A DNA stretch of 64,000 nucleotides from Oceanitalea stevensii (lineage in GTDB: Bacteria > Actinomycetota > Actinomycetes > Actinomycetales > Actinomycetaceae). The notes beneath the pieces were generated by a model, which was not told where the DNA came from, did not search any database, and saw only the letters and a program-made list of their open reading frames with translations. Position 1 is the first letter of the stretch; each line of letters opens with the position of its first letter. Positions 1 to 8,508 of this stretch are shown one piece after another. The stretch is from assembly GCF_014837105.1 (NCBI RefSeq), contig NZ_JACSPO010000004.1:140124-204123 (forward strand), read 5' to 3'. The translations under genes and the position numbers were made by a program.

Positions 1-1
1 G

Positions 2-1297
2 CTGGACACCTCGGTCCTGCTCTCCGACCCCCACGCCATCGGGCGCTTCGCCGAGCACGACGTCGTGCTGCCGGTCGTCGTCGTCACCGAGCTCGAGGGT
101 AAGCGCCACCACCCCGAGCTCGGCTACTTCGCCCGCACCGCGCTGCGGCTCCTCGACGACCTGCGCGTACGCCACGGCCGCCTCGACGTCCCCGTCCCCG
201 TCGGCACCGCCGGCGGCACGCTGCGCGTCGAGCTCAACCACTCCGACCCGGACGTGCTGCCCTCGGGCCTGCGCCTGGGCGACAACGACACCCGCATCCT
301 GTCCGTCGCGGCCAACCTCGCCGCGGAGGGGCACGAGGTGGCCGTCGTCTCCAAGGACCTGCCGATGCGGGTCAAGGCCTCCGCGCTCGGCATCCCCGCC
401 CAGGAGTACCGCGCCCAGCAGGTCGTCGCCTCCGGCTGGACGGGGATGACGACGGCGGACCTCACCGACGAGGAGATGGCCACCCTGTGGGGCGAGGAGC
501 AGCTCGAGACGGCGGGCCTCGCCCTGGCGGACCACCTCACCGAGGAGCTGTGCCACACGGGCGTCGTCCTCCACTCCGGGCGCGGCTCGGCCCTGGGCCG
601 GGTGACGCCGGACGGCCGCCTGCGTCTCGTGCGGGGGGACCGGGAGGTCTTCGGGGTCCACGGCCGCAGCGCCGAGCAACGCGTCGCGATCGACCTCCTC
701 ACCGACCCGGACATCGGGATCGTCTCCCTCGGCGGCCGCGCCGGCACCGGCAAGTCCGCCCTCGCGCTGTGCGCAGGCCTGGAGGCCGTCCTCGAACGGC
801 GCGAGCACCGCAGGGTCGTCGTCTTCCGCCCGCTCTACGCCGTCGGCGGCCAGGACCTCGGCTACCTGCCCGGCACCGAGGCCGAGAAGATGGGGCCGTG
901 GGCGGAGGCCGTCTTCGACACCCTCGGGGCGCTCGTGGACCGCAACGTCCTGGACGAGGTGCTCGCCCAGGGCATGCTCGAGGTGCTGCCCCTCACCCAC
1001 ATCCGGGGGCGGTCGCTGCACGACGCGTTCGTCGTCGTCGACGAGGCGCAGTCCCTCGAGCGCAACGTCCTCCTCACGGTGCTCTCCCGCATCGGGCAGA
1101 ACTCCAAGGTGGTCCTCACCCACGACGTCGCCCAGCGCGACAACCTCCGCGTGGGGCGCCACGACGGCGTCGCGGCGGTCGTCGAGATGCTCAAGGGCAA
1201 CCCGCTCTTCGCACACGTCACGCTGACCCGCTCGGAGCGCTCGGCCATCGCCGCACTCGTCACCGAGGTCCTCGAGGACGGCCCGCCGGTCATCTGA
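2..1297 (+). CDS. PIN-PhoH family ATPase/RNA-binding protein, 5' truncated by the window edge
   Basis: The reading frame is open from base 2, so the gene starts before the window; in-frame starts inside it would cut into the PIN domain. The first residues ([10 protein letters not shown]) match the start of a PIN nuclease domain with its conserved Asp. The C-terminal half is a PhoH-type P-loop domain, with a Walker A GRAGTGKS near bases 734-757 and a Walker B VVVDEAQS near 1030-1053. PIN-PhoH (PhoH2-type) proteins are described as RNA-acting ATPases or helicases with a PIN RNase. The gene is convergent with the kinase gene downstream and separated from it by a long perfect hairpin. Exact substrate is unknown. 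Confidence 0.9.
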   Translation: MDTSVLLSDPHAIGRFAEHDVVLPVVVVTELEGKRHHPELGYFARTALRLLDDLRVRHGRLDVPVPVGTAGGTLRVELNHSDPDVLPSGLRLGDNDTRILSVAANLAAEGHEVAVVSKDLPMRVKASALGIPAQEYRAQQVVASGWTGMTTADLTDEEMATLWGEEQLETAGLALADHLTEELCHTGVVLHSGRGSALGRVTPDGRLRLVRGDREVFGVHGRSAEQRVAIDLLTDPDIGIVSLGGRAGTGKSALALCAGLEAVLERREHRRVVVFRPLYAVGGQDLGYLPGTEAEKMGPWAEAVFDTLGALVDRNVLDEVLAQGMLEVLPLTHIRGRSLHDAFVVVDEAQSLERNVLLTVLSRIGQNSKVVLTHDVAQRDNLRVGRHDGVAAVVEMLKGNPLFAHVTLTRSERSAIAALVTEVLEDGPPVI

Positions 1298-1318
1298 CCG
1301 TCGCCCCACCCTCCCGGT

Positions 1319-1362
1319 CGCCGAGAGCTGAGTTGTTCCGATGAACAACTCAGCTCTCGGCG
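1319..1362. terminator. Perfect 20-bp hairpin, bidirectional terminator-like element
   Basis: Two perfectly complementary 20-nt arms (1319-1338 and 1343-1362) flank a 4-nt loop CGAT. The arms begin CGCCGAGAGCTGAG. It lies between the convergent phoH-like and pfkB-like genes, so it could stop transcription both ways. No U-tract follows; instead each side has a pyrimidine/purine tract (CCCTCCC on the left, GGGGAGGGGG on the right). The same layout recurs at 63863-63906. Confidence 0.75.
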
Positions 1363-1377
1363 CGAAAGGGGAGGGGG

Positions 1378-2289
1378 CTACTCGAGCTCGGCGGCGGTGG
1401 GCGGGTTGGCGCCGGCGCGGGAGACGGTGATCGCGGCGATCGCGGCGGCCCGCTCGAGGACGCCCCGCAGCGTCCCGGCGTCGACGGCGCGCAGGCGCTC
1501 GCGACGGTCCGCGCCGACGAGGTCCGCGCGGACGAGGGCGTCGATGATGCCGCCCATGAAGGAGTCGCCGGCCCCCACCGTGTCGACGACGGTCGTGCGC
1601 GGCGCGGGGACGCTCACGGCAAGGCCGTCGGCCGCGTAGGCCTCGGAGCCCTCGCCGCCCCTCGTCACGACGACGACGGCGGGCCCCAGGGCCAGCCACG
1701 CGCGGGCGACGTCGGCGACGGGCTCACCGGGCGCGAGCCACGCGACGTCCTCGTCGGAGACCTTGACGACGTCGGAGCGCGCGACGAGCGCCTCGACCCG
1801 CTCCCGAGCCTCGGCGGCGGAGCCCATGATCGCGGGGCGCGCGTTGGGGTCGTAGGTGACGGTGGCCGTGCCCGCGACGGCGTCGAGCAGGCGGGCGGTG
1901 CGCGCGGCGGCCGGCTCGAGGACGGCGCTGATCGAGCCGGTGTGGACCAGGCGCGGGGCGCGCCCGGCGAGGTCCGGCAGGTCGCAGGTGATGTCGAACT
2001 CGTAGTCGGCGGCCCCGGTCTCGTCGAGGCGGGCGAGAGCCGTCGAGGTGCGCTCGGCGCCGTCGGACCCCGGGGCGAGGGACACGCCGTCGCGCTCCAG
2101 GTGGGCACGCACCCGGTCCCCGCGCTCGTCGCGCCCGAACCACGTGGCCAGCTCGACCTCGTGGCCGAGCCGGGCCAGGCCGACCGCGACGTTGGCCGGG
2201 CTGCCGCCCACGTGCTCGACCGGCTCCTCACCGGTGCGGTCGACGATGTCGATGAGGCTCTCGCCGAGGACGAGGAGGGGCGCGCTCAC
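1378..2289 (-). CDS. PfkB-family carbohydrate kinase (fructokinase-like)
   Basis: Predicted 303-residue sugar kinase of the ribokinase/PfkB fold. The N-terminus [12 protein letters not shown] and [15 protein letters not shown] form PfkB signature 1. [12 protein letters not shown] near residue 236 is signature 2, with the likely catalytic Asp at about 242. The family phosphorylates fructose, ribose, nucleosides or similar substrates with ATP; the specific sugar cannot be read from sequence. I chose the GTG at 2287-2289 because it overlaps the xseB stop as GTGA and immediately precedes the conserved beta strand; the longer frame to 2388 only reads through xseB out of frame. Coupled translation with xseB is likely. 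Confidence 0.88.
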   Translation of the reverse strand: MSAPLLVLGESLIDIVDRTGEEPVEHVGGSPANVAVGLARLGHEVELATWFGRDERGDRVRAHLERDGVSLAPGSDGAERTSTALARLDETGAADYEFDITCDLPDLAGRAPRLVHTGSISAVLEPAAARTARLLDAVAGTATVTYDPNARPAIMGSAAEARERVEALVARSDVVKVSDEDVAWLAPGEPVADVARAWLALGPAVVVVTRGGEGSEAYAADGLAVSVPAPRTTVVDTVGAGDSFMGGIIDALVRADLVGADRRERLRAVDAGTLRGVLERAAAIAAITVSRAGANPPTAAELE

Positions 2290-2501
2290 TTCTCCTCCTC
2301 CGTCGCCTGCTGCGCCTTGGCGAGGCGCTCGCGGGCGCCGTCGAGCCACTGCTGGCAGCGGGCGGCGAGCGCCTCCCCGCGCTCCCACAGGCGCATCGAC
2401 TCCTCGAGCGTGGCCGCGCCCGTCTCGAGGCGCCGGACGACGTCCTGCAGCTCCTCCCGGGCCTGCTCGTAGCTGAGTGACTCGACGTCAGGGGTGCTCA
2501 T
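2286..2501 (-). CDS. xseB: Exodeoxyribonuclease VII small subunit
   Basis: The 71-residue protein contains the XseB core [20 protein letters not shown] followed by [14 protein letters not shown], the normal size and motif set for this subunit. With XseA it forms exonuclease VII, which degrades single-stranded DNA into oligonucleotides. Its stop overlaps the GTG start of the PfkB-like kinase. A CAGAAT box lies 7 nt upstream of the ATG with no Shine-Dalgarno sequence, suggesting a leaderless message. XseA is encoded about 2.9 kb away on the same strand, with adhE in between on the other strand, which is unusual because xseA and xseB are normally adjacent. Confidence 0.95.
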   Translation of the reverse strand: MSTPDVESLSYEQAREELQDVVRRLETGAATLEESMRLWERGEALAARCQQWLDGARERLAKAQQATEEEK

Positions 2502-2508
2502 GGGGCCA

Positions 2509-2514
2509 ATTCTG
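2509..2514 (-). promoter_or_regulatory. -10 box for leaderless xseB
   Basis: On the minus strand CAGAAT ends 7 nt before the xseB ATG and no purine-rich ribosome site is present. This matches the spacing of leaderless actinobacterial promoters. I found no convincing -35. Confidence 0.4.
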
Positions 2515-2560
2515 GCAGAGCACGGACGGCGTCCCGAGCGGCCGTCGGGACCTTCGCCTC

Positions 2561-2589
2561 TGGGACCGGCGCGCCCCCGTCCCTAGCGT
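2561..2589 (+). promoter_or_regulatory. Candidate adhE promoter
   Basis: TGGGAC (2561-2566) and TAGCGT (2584-2589) are spaced 17 nt apart in the gap between divergent xseB and adhE. A leader of about 50 nt would end in GGAG at 2638-2641, six bases before the GTG start. The -35 is weak. Confidence 0.35.
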
Positions 2590-2647
2590 GGGACGTGGGT
2601 CGACGGGGACCCGGTCAGCACGCGAGTCCGAGACTACGGAGCCCACG

Positions 2648-5338
2648 GTGAGCATCGACACGACCCCCGCAGCACAGCCCGACACGGGCAGCAGCCCACG
2701 CCCGCAGATCGACCGGCTCGTCGCCCGCGCGGCGCGGGCCGCCTCCGCCTACGAGTCCCTCACCCAGGAGGACGTCGACCGCATCGTCAAGAAGGCCTCG
2801 GTGGCGGCCCTCAACCAGCACGGGGTCCTCGCCCGCCTCGCGGTGACCGAGACCGGCCGCGGCGTCTTCGAGGACAAGGCGGTGAAGAACATCTTCGCGT
2901 GCGAGCACGTGACGAACTCGATGGCGGGCATGCGGACGGTCGGCGTCGTGGCCCGCGACGAGCTCAACGGCATCGTCGAGATCGCCGAGCCGGTGGGCGT
3001 CGTCGCCGGGATCACCCCCGTGACGAACCCGACCTCGACGGCGATCTTCAAGGCGCTCATCACGCTCAAGACCCGCAACCCCATCATCTTCGCCTTCCAC
3101 CCCTCCGCCCAGGAGTCCTCGGTGGCCGCCGCACGGGTGGTGCGTGACGCCGCGGTGGCCGCCGGGGCGCCCGAGCACTGCATCCAGTGGGTGAGCGCGC
3201 CCTCGGTCGAGGCCACCCGCGAGCTCATGCACCACCCGGGCGTGGCGATGATCCTCGCGACCGGGGGCAACGCGATGGTCAAGGCGGCCTACTCCTGCGG
3301 GAAGCCCGCTCTCGGCGTGGGCGCGGGCAACGTCCCGGCGTGGATCGAGGCGAGCGCCAAGCTGCCCCGGGCGGTCAACGACATCGTCCTGTCCAAGGCC
3401 TTCGACAACGGCATGGTGTGCGCCTCGGAGCAGGCCGTCATCATCGACGACACCGTGTACGACGCCGCGCTCGCCGAGTTCGCCCGGCTCCACGCCTACC
3501 GGGCCACCCCGGCCGAGAAGGCGATGCTCGAGCGCTTCATCTTCGGCGAGGAGGCGGGGGAGGCGGCCTGCTCCGGGGCGCGGCTCAACGCGGCCGTCGT
3601 CGGTCGCAGCCCGCAGTGGATCGCGGAGCAGGCGGGCTTCGCCGTGCCCGCCGACACCTCGGTCATCCTCGCCGAGGTCAGCGAGGTGGGGCCGCGCGAG
3701 CCCCTCACCCGCGAGAAGCTGTGCCCCGTGCTCGCCGTGCTCCGCGCGGCGGACCGGGAGCACGGCATGACGCTCGCCGAGCAGATGGTCGAGCTCGACG
3801 GGCTCGGCCACAGCGCCGCCGTGCACACCGAGGACCGTGCCACCGTCGAGGAGTTCGGCTCGCGGGTCAAGGCCGTGCGGGTCATCTGGAACTCCCCGGC
3901 GTCCCTCGGCGGCATCGGCAACATCTACAACTCCTTCCTGCCCTCCCTCACCCTCGGCTGCGGCAGCTACGGCGCGAACTCCGTCTCGGGCAACGTCTCG
4001 GCGGCCAACCTGCTCAACATCAAGCGGATCGGCCGGCGCAACAACAACCTCCAGTGGTTCAAGGTGCCCGCCAAGACGTACTTCGAGGCCAACGCGATCC
4101 GGTACCTCGAGGACATGCCCGACGTCCAGCGCGTCACGGTCGTCACCGACGCGACGATGACCCGGCTCGGCTTCGTCGACAGGGTCCTGGACGTCCTCGG
4201 CCGCCGGCCCGGGAAGGTCGCCCTCCAGATCATCGACGACGTCGAGCCCGAGCCGTCCATCACGACGGTCGAGCGGGGGGCGAGCGCGATGCGCGAGTTC
4301 CGGCCCGACACGATCATCGCGCTCGGCGGCGGCTCACCGATGGACGCGGCCAAGGTCATGTGGCTGCAGTACGAGCACCCCGACGTCGTCTTCACCGACA
4401 TCCGGGAGAAGTTCTTCGACGTCCGCAAGCGGGCCTTCAGGTTCCCCGCCCTCGGGGAGAAGGCCAAGCTCGTGTGCATCCCGACGACGTCGGGCACCGG
4501 CGCGGAGGTGACGCCCTTCGCCGTCATCACCGACCCGGCGACGGGGGTGAAGTACCCGCTGGCCGACTACGCGCTCACCCCGACCGTCGCGATCATCGAC
4601 CCGGCCCTCACCGGGGAGATGCCCGCCTCGCTCGCCGCGGACTCCGGCTTCGACGCCCTCACCCACGCGACCGAGGCCTACGTGTCCGTCTACGCCAACG
4701 ACTTCACCGACGGGATGGCGCTGCACGCGATCCGTCTCATCTTCGCCAACCTCGCCGAGTCGGTGAACGGCGGCCCACGGGCCGCCGAGGCACGGGAGAA
4801 GATGCACAACGCCGGCACGATCGCCGGGATGGCCTTCGGCAACGCCTTCCTCGGCATCGTCCACGCCATGGCGCACACGGTCGGCTCGACCTTCGGCCTC
4901 GTGCACGGGCGGACCAACGCGACCCTGCTCCCGCACGTCGTCCGCTACAACGGGACGGTCCCCACGAAGCTGACGAGCTGGCCCAAGTACGAGTCCTACG
5001 TGGCGCCCGAGCGCTTCCGGGAGATCGCCGAGGCCCTGGGGCTGCCGGCCAGGACCGCAGAGGAGGGGGTGGAGTCCTACGCCCGGGCGGTGGAGGAGCT
5101 GCGGGCCGCGGTCGGGATCCCCGCGTCCTTCGCGGCGCAGGGCGTCGACGAACGCGCCTTCCTCGAGGGGCTGGACGACCTCGCGATGCGGTCCTACGAG
5201 GACCAGTGCGCCCCCGCGAACCCGCGCATGCCGATGCTCGAGGACATGAAGGACCTCATGGCGGCCGCCTACCACGGCACCTCCTTCACGCAGGTGCGGG
5301 AGGCACGCCTCGCGGCGGAGGCCCAGGCGCTCGCCTGA
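2648..5338 (+). CDS. adhE: Bifunctional acetaldehyde-CoA/alcohol dehydrogenase
   Basis: The 896-residue protein has the full AdhE layout. An N-terminal CoA-acylating aldehyde dehydrogenase carries the nucleophile in DNGMVCASEQ (Cys258). A C-terminal iron-dependent alcohol dehydrogenase carries ALGGGSPMDAAKV, FDALTHATEAYV and HAMAHTVGSTFGLVHG with metal-ligand histidines. It reduces acetyl-CoA to ethanol with two NADH, or runs in reverse, and usually forms spirosomes. I start at GTG 2648 because GGAG sits six bases upstream and the residues before it are not AdhE-like. It lies on the opposite strand between xseB and xseA, suggesting insertion or rearrangement. Confidence 0.96.
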   Translation: MSIDTTPAAQPDTGSSPRPQIDRLVARAARAASAYESLTQEDVDRIVKKASVAALNQHGVLARLAVTETGRGVFEDKAVKNIFACEHVTNSMAGMRTVGVVARDELNGIVEIAEPVGVVAGITPVTNPTSTAIFKALITLKTRNPIIFAFHPSAQESSVAAARVVRDAAVAAGAPEHCIQWVSAPSVEATRELMHHPGVAMILATGGNAMVKAAYSCGKPALGVGAGNVPAWIEASAKLPRAVNDIVLSKAFDNGMVCASEQAVIIDDTVYDAALAEFARLHAYRATPAEKAMLERFIFGEEAGEAACSGARLNAAVVGRSPQWIAEQAGFAVPADTSVILAEVSEVGPREPLTREKLCPVLAVLRAADREHGMTLAEQMVELDGLGHSAAVHTEDRATVEEFGSRVKAVRVIWNSPASLGGIGNIYNSFLPSLTLGCGSYGANSVSGNVSAANLLNIKRIGRRNNNLQWFKVPAKTYFEANAIRYLEDMPDVQRVTVVTDATMTRLGFVDRVLDVLGRRPGKVALQIIDDVEPEPSITTVERGASAMREFRPDTIIALGGGSPMDAAKVMWLQYEHPDVVFTDIREKFFDVRKRAFRFPALGEKAKLVCIPTTSGTGAEVTPFAVITDPATGVKYPLADYALTPTVAIIDPALTGEMPASLAADSGFDALTHATEAYVSVYANDFTDGMALHAIRLIFANLAESVNGGPRAAEAREKMHNAGTIAGMAFGNAFLGIVHAMAHTVGSTFGLVHGRTNATLLPHVVRYNGTVPTKLTSWPKYESYVAPERFREIAEALGLPARTAEEGVESYARAVEELRAAVGIPASFAAQGVDERAFLEGLDDLAMRSYEDQCAPANPRMPMLEDMKDLMAAAYHGTSFTQVREARLAAEAQALA

Positions 5339-5359
5339 CGGCCCGCGGGCCGCCCACAC

Positions 5360-6595
5360 TCACGGGTGCGGGTGGCCCGCCCGGACCTCGAGCTCGAGGC
5401 GGCCACCGGCCACCCGCGCGTCGAGCAGGTCGCCCTCCGCCACCCCCGCGGGGTCGTGGACCACCGCGCCGTCGGCCGTGCGCAGGACGGCGTAGCCGCG
5501 CTCGAGCGTGGCGAGCGGCGACAGTGCCCGCAGGTGGCCCCGCAGCGACTCGACCGCGGCCGCGTCCCGCTCGAGGCGCGCCGTCGTCGCCTGCCGCACG
5601 GACGCGGTGAGGCGGGTGACCTCCTCCGCGCGCACGGTGACCATCGTCGTCGGGTCGGCGAGGACCGGGCGGGAGCGCAGCGCGTCCAGCCGCACCTGCT
5701 CGCTGTGCAGCCGCCCCGCGACCGAGGCGCGCAGGCGCTGGCAGGCGGCGAGCAGCCCGCGCCGCTCCTCGGCGACGTCGGGCACGATCCGCTTGGCGGC
5801 AGCCGTGGGCGTGGAGGCGCGGTAGTCGGCGACGAGGTCGAGCAGCGGGGTGTCGGTCTCATGGCCGATGGCGGACACGAGCGGGGTGCGGCACGCCGCG
5901 GCGGCCCGCACGAGCTGCTCGTTGGAGAAGGGCAGGAGGTCCTCGACCGAGCCGCCGCCGCGGGCCACGACGATGACGTCGACGGACGGGTCGGCGTCGA
6001 GCTCGGCGATCGCGCGGCTCACCTGCGCGACGGTGCCCGGCCCCTGGACCGCCACCTCGCGGATCTCGAAGCGCACCCCGGGCCAGCGGGCGCGGGCGTT
6101 GACGACGACGTCGTGCTCGGCCTTGGACTCGCGGCCGCACACGAGGCCCACGACCCCGGGCAGGAAGGGCAGCGGGACCTTGCGCTCGGCGGCGAACAGG
6201 CCCTCCGCCGCGAGCACCCCCTTGAGGTGCTCGATCCGCGCGAGCAGCTCACCGAGCCCGACGGCGCGCACCTCCCGGGCGTGCAGCGAGAGCGAGCCGT
6301 TCTTCTGGTAGAAGTCCGGCTTGGCGTGGACGACGACGCGCGAGCCCTCGGCCACCTCCGGCAGGTCACGGGCGAAGATCTTCACCGTCATCGACATGTC
6401 GACGTCCGCGTCACGCAGGGTGAGGAAGGCCATCCCCGCCCCTGGCCGGCGGTTGAGCTGGACGATCTGGCCCTCGACCCACACCGGGGACATCCGCGCG
6501 ACGTACTCGGCGATCTTCGCCGAGAGCAGCCGCAGCGGCCACGGCTGGTCCGGCGTGGTGGCGGCAGCCCGCTCGGGCAGCGGCGCGGCGCTCAC
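5360..6595 (-). CDS. xseA: Exodeoxyribonuclease VII large subunit
   Basis: A 411-residue protein with an N-terminal OB fold (WVEGQIVQLNRRPGAGMAFLTLRD) and the exonuclease VII catalytic region (VGLVCGRESKAEHDVVVNAR, DVIVVARGGGSVEDLLPFSNE, VSAIGHETDTPLLDLVADYRASTPTAAA). It is the catalytic subunit that degrades single-stranded DNA with XseB. The GTG at 6593-6595 overlaps the stop of the upstream GNAT gene as GTGA; this start precedes the OB fold directly, and the long upstream frame is spurious. It ends convergent to adhE, 21 bp away. A coiled-coil-like C-terminal region of repeated R, L, E and A residues is typical of XseA. Confidence 0.95.
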   Translation of the reverse strand: MSAAPLPERAAATTPDQPWPLRLLSAKIAEYVARMSPVWVEGQIVQLNRRPGAGMAFLTLRDADVDMSMTVKIFARDLPEVAEGSRVVVHAKPDFYQKNGSLSLHAREVRAVGLGELLARIEHLKGVLAAEGLFAAERKVPLPFLPGVVGLVCGRESKAEHDVVVNARARWPGVRFEIREVAVQGPGTVAQVSRAIAELDADPSVDVIVVARGGGSVEDLLPFSNEQLVRAAAACRTPLVSAIGHETDTPLLDLVADYRASTPTAAAKRIVPDVAEERRGLLAACQRLRASVAGRLHSEQVRLDALRSRPVLADPTTMVTVRAEEVTRLTASVRQATTARLERDAAAVESLRGHLRALSPLATLERGYAVLRTADGAVVHDPAGVAEGDLLDARVAGGRLELEVRAGHPHP

Positions 6596-7227
6596 GAGGC
6601 CACCTCCGCGGCGGGCGCCAGCCGGCGTGCCATGACGAGGCTGTCGGGGCGCTCCTCGACCACGGTGAGGCCGAGCCGCCGGTAGAACGCGACCGCGCCG
6701 TCGTTGGCGCTCGCGACCTCCAGGTGGACCCCGGGCACGCCCCGCTCCTCCAGGGCCGCGAACAGCCGGGTGAGCAGGGCGCGGCCGACGCCGCCCCCGC
6801 GGGCCGGCTCGAGGAGGTCGACGTGGAGGTGGGCGGGGTGCGCGGCGAGCCACGCGCCCTCGGTGCGGACGCCGTCGTGGATCATCCGCACGAGCCGTGC
6901 GTCGGCGCTGCCCGGCCGGGGCGGGTGGGCGCGGTAGTGCGCGCGCAGCGGCGGCCACCAGCGCTCCTCGCAGGCGGCCTCGAAGGCGACGGTGTCCGCC
7001 GTCGCGACGACGTAGCCCAGCGGCGCAGGGTCCGCTGTGCCCCGCACGACGAGGGCGAGCGCGGGCTCGAGCTCGAGGTAGGGGCCCAGGTAGACGTGCC
7101 CGAGGAGCTCGGGGTCCTCGTGGTCCGGGCCGGCGTCCGCGCCGAGGTTCCCGGTGCGCAGGCACACGTCGTAGAGCGCGGCGCGGTCGGCCGGGCGGTA
7201 CTCGTCGATGTCCAGGTCGGGTCGCAT
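6592..7227 (-). CDS. GNAT-family N-acetyltransferase
   Basis: The 211-residue protein ends in a GCN5-type fold. Residues around 145-160 (PARGGGVGRALLTRLFAALE) form the acetyl-CoA pyrophosphate-binding loop, and ASANDGAVAFYRRLGLTVVEE is the conserved C-terminal motif. The N-terminal part (YLELEPALALVV, GYVVATADT) resembles bacterial acetyltransferases related to the O-GlcNAcase acetyltransferase-like domain. The acceptor is unknown. It is translationally coupled to xseA by a 4-bp overlap and divergent from ispH by 58 bp. Its cotranscription with xseA is seen from spacing, not proof of a shared function. Confidence 0.82.
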   Translation of the reverse strand: MRPDLDIDEYRPADRAALYDVCLRTGNLGADAGPDHEDPELLGHVYLGPYLELEPALALVVRGTADPAPLGYVVATADTVAFEAACEERWWPPLRAHYRAHPPRPGSADARLVRMIHDGVRTEGAWLAAHPAHLHVDLLEPARGGGVGRALLTRLFAALEERGVPGVHLEVASANDGAVAFYRRLGLTVVEERPDSLVMARRLAPAAEVAS

Positions 7228-7273
7228 CGCTCACAGCATGACACCGGGGGCAGACGTTCCCGTCCCCGCAACG

Positions 7274-7279
7274 TAGCCT
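7274..7279 (+). promoter_or_regulatory. -10 box for leaderless ispH
   Basis: TAGCCT ends 6 nt before the GTG start at 7286 and no ribosome-binding site lies between, so the transcript probably starts at or next to the start codon. No clear -35 at 16-18 nt. Confidence 0.45.
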
Positions 7280-7285
7280 GTCGAT

Positions 7286-8419
7286 GTGACTACCGTGCCT
7301 TCTGACGCTTCCCTGGGCGCCCAGGCGCCGGACCGCCGCGAGGTCCAGTCCCTCGCCGGTGCGTCCGCCTTCCCCGACGCCGTGCCTGCGCGCACGCCTG
7401 GAGCCGCCGCCGTCCCCGGCCGGCGCATCCTCCTCGCGGCGCCACGCGGCTACTGCGCGGGCGTGGACCGCGCCGTCGACGCCGTCGAGAAGGCGCTCGA
7501 GCACTACGGCGCACCGATCTACGTGCGCAAGGAGATCGTCCACAACAAGTACGTCGTCGAGACGCTCACCGAGCGCGGCGCGATCTTCGTCGACGAGACC
7601 GACGAGGTGCCCGAGGGCGCCCGCGTCGTCTTCTCCGCCCACGGCGTCTCGCCGGCCGTCCACGCCGCCGCCGCCGCCCGCAACCTCGCAACCATCGACG
7701 CCACGTGCCCGCTCGTGACGAAGGTGCACAAGGAGGCCGTGCGCTTCGCGCGCGACGACATGGACATCCTCCTCATCGGCCACGACGGCCACGAGGAGGT
7801 CGAGGGCACCCAGGGCGAGGCGCCGGACCACATCCAGGTCGTCAACTCCCCGGACGAGGTCGACCAGGTCGTCGTGCGCGACCCCGAGAACGTCGTGTGG
7901 CTCTCCCAGACCACGCTGTCGGTCGACGAGACGATGGAGACGGTCCGCCGGCTCCGTGAGCGCTTCCCGGCCCTCCAGGACCCGCCGAGCGACGACATCT
8001 GCTACGCCACCCAGAACCGCCAGGTCGCCGTGAAGAAGATGGCGCCGGACTGCGACGTCGTCATCGTCGTCGGCTCGGCGAACTCCTCGAACTCGGTGCG
8101 GCTCGTCGAGGTGGCCCTCGAGGCCGGTGCCCGCGCCTCCTACCGGGTGGACCGGGCCCAGGAGATCGACGACTCGTGGTTCGAGGGGGCGACGACGGTC
8201 GGCATCACCTCCGGCGCCTCGGTGCCGGAGATCCTCGTGCGCGACGTCATCACCTACCTCGGGCAGCTCGGCTACGGCGAGGTCGAGGAGGTGCGCACGG
8301 CGACGGAGGACATCATCTTCTCCCTGCCGAAGAACCTGCGCGCGGACCTCAAGGCCTCGGGCGAGCAGCCGGACCGCCCCCGCCGGGGCGGCCGCCGCGC
8401 GCTGCCCGTCCAGTCCTGA
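7286..8419 (+). CDS. ispH: 4-hydroxy-3-methylbut-2-enyl diphosphate reductase
   Basis: The last enzyme of the MEP isoprenoid pathway, making IPP and DMAPP with a [4Fe-4S] cluster. The three cluster cysteines are visible as [10 protein letters not shown] (Cys57), [11 protein letters not shown] (Cys141) and ICYATQNRQ (Cys239); SSNSVRL is the substrate-binding motif. At 377 residues it carries an N-terminal extension of about 45 weakly conserved residues before [12 protein letters not shown]. The GTG at 7286 is supported by the -10 box just upstream; a later GTG near 7418 could give a shorter form. Divergent from the GNAT-xseA unit. Confidence 0.96.
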   Translation: MTTVPSDASLGAQAPDRREVQSLAGASAFPDAVPARTPGAAAVPGRRILLAAPRGYCAGVDRAVDAVEKALEHYGAPIYVRKEIVHNKYVVETLTERGAIFVDETDEVPEGARVVFSAHGVSPAVHAAAAARNLATIDATCPLVTKVHKEAVRFARDDMDILLIGHDGHEEVEGTQGEAPDHIQVVNSPDEVDQVVVRDPENVVWLSQTTLSVDETMETVRRLRERFPALQDPPSDDICYATQNRQVAVKKMAPDCDVVIVVGSANSSNSVRLVEVALEAGARASYRVDRAQEIDDSWFEGATTVGITSGASVPEILVRDVITYLGQLGYGEVEEVRTATEDIIFSLPKNLRADLKASGEQPDRPRRGGRRALPVQS

Positions 8420-8438
8420 GCAGGTCCTGGGGGCGCGA

Positions 8439-8470
8439 GGTTACGCTGCCGTAGGTTACGTTGGCGTAGG
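8439..8470. promoter_or_regulatory. Twin 17-bp operator-like repeats upstream of fadD
   Basis: Two direct copies of GGTTACGYTGSCGTAGG occur at 8439-8455 and 8454-8470, sharing two bases, for a 15-bp period. Each is itself an imperfect palindrome (TTACG...CGTAG). They lie 39 bp before the fadD ATG. This is the form expected for a dimeric repressor, possibly a TetR-family fatty acid regulator; no such regulator is adjacent. Confidence 0.6.
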
Positions 8471-8508
8471 GGCTGAACCCGTAGCACCGCGCGAACGAAG
8501 CAGGACTC

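Noticed and set aside
2477..2647. Extended N-terminus for adhE from an ATG at 2477
   Set aside because: The 57 extra residues run through the xseB start region and promoter and do not look like AdhE; GTG 2648 has a ribosome site.
7284..7286. ATG overlapping the ispH start
   Set aside because: It is out of frame with the ispH coding sequence.
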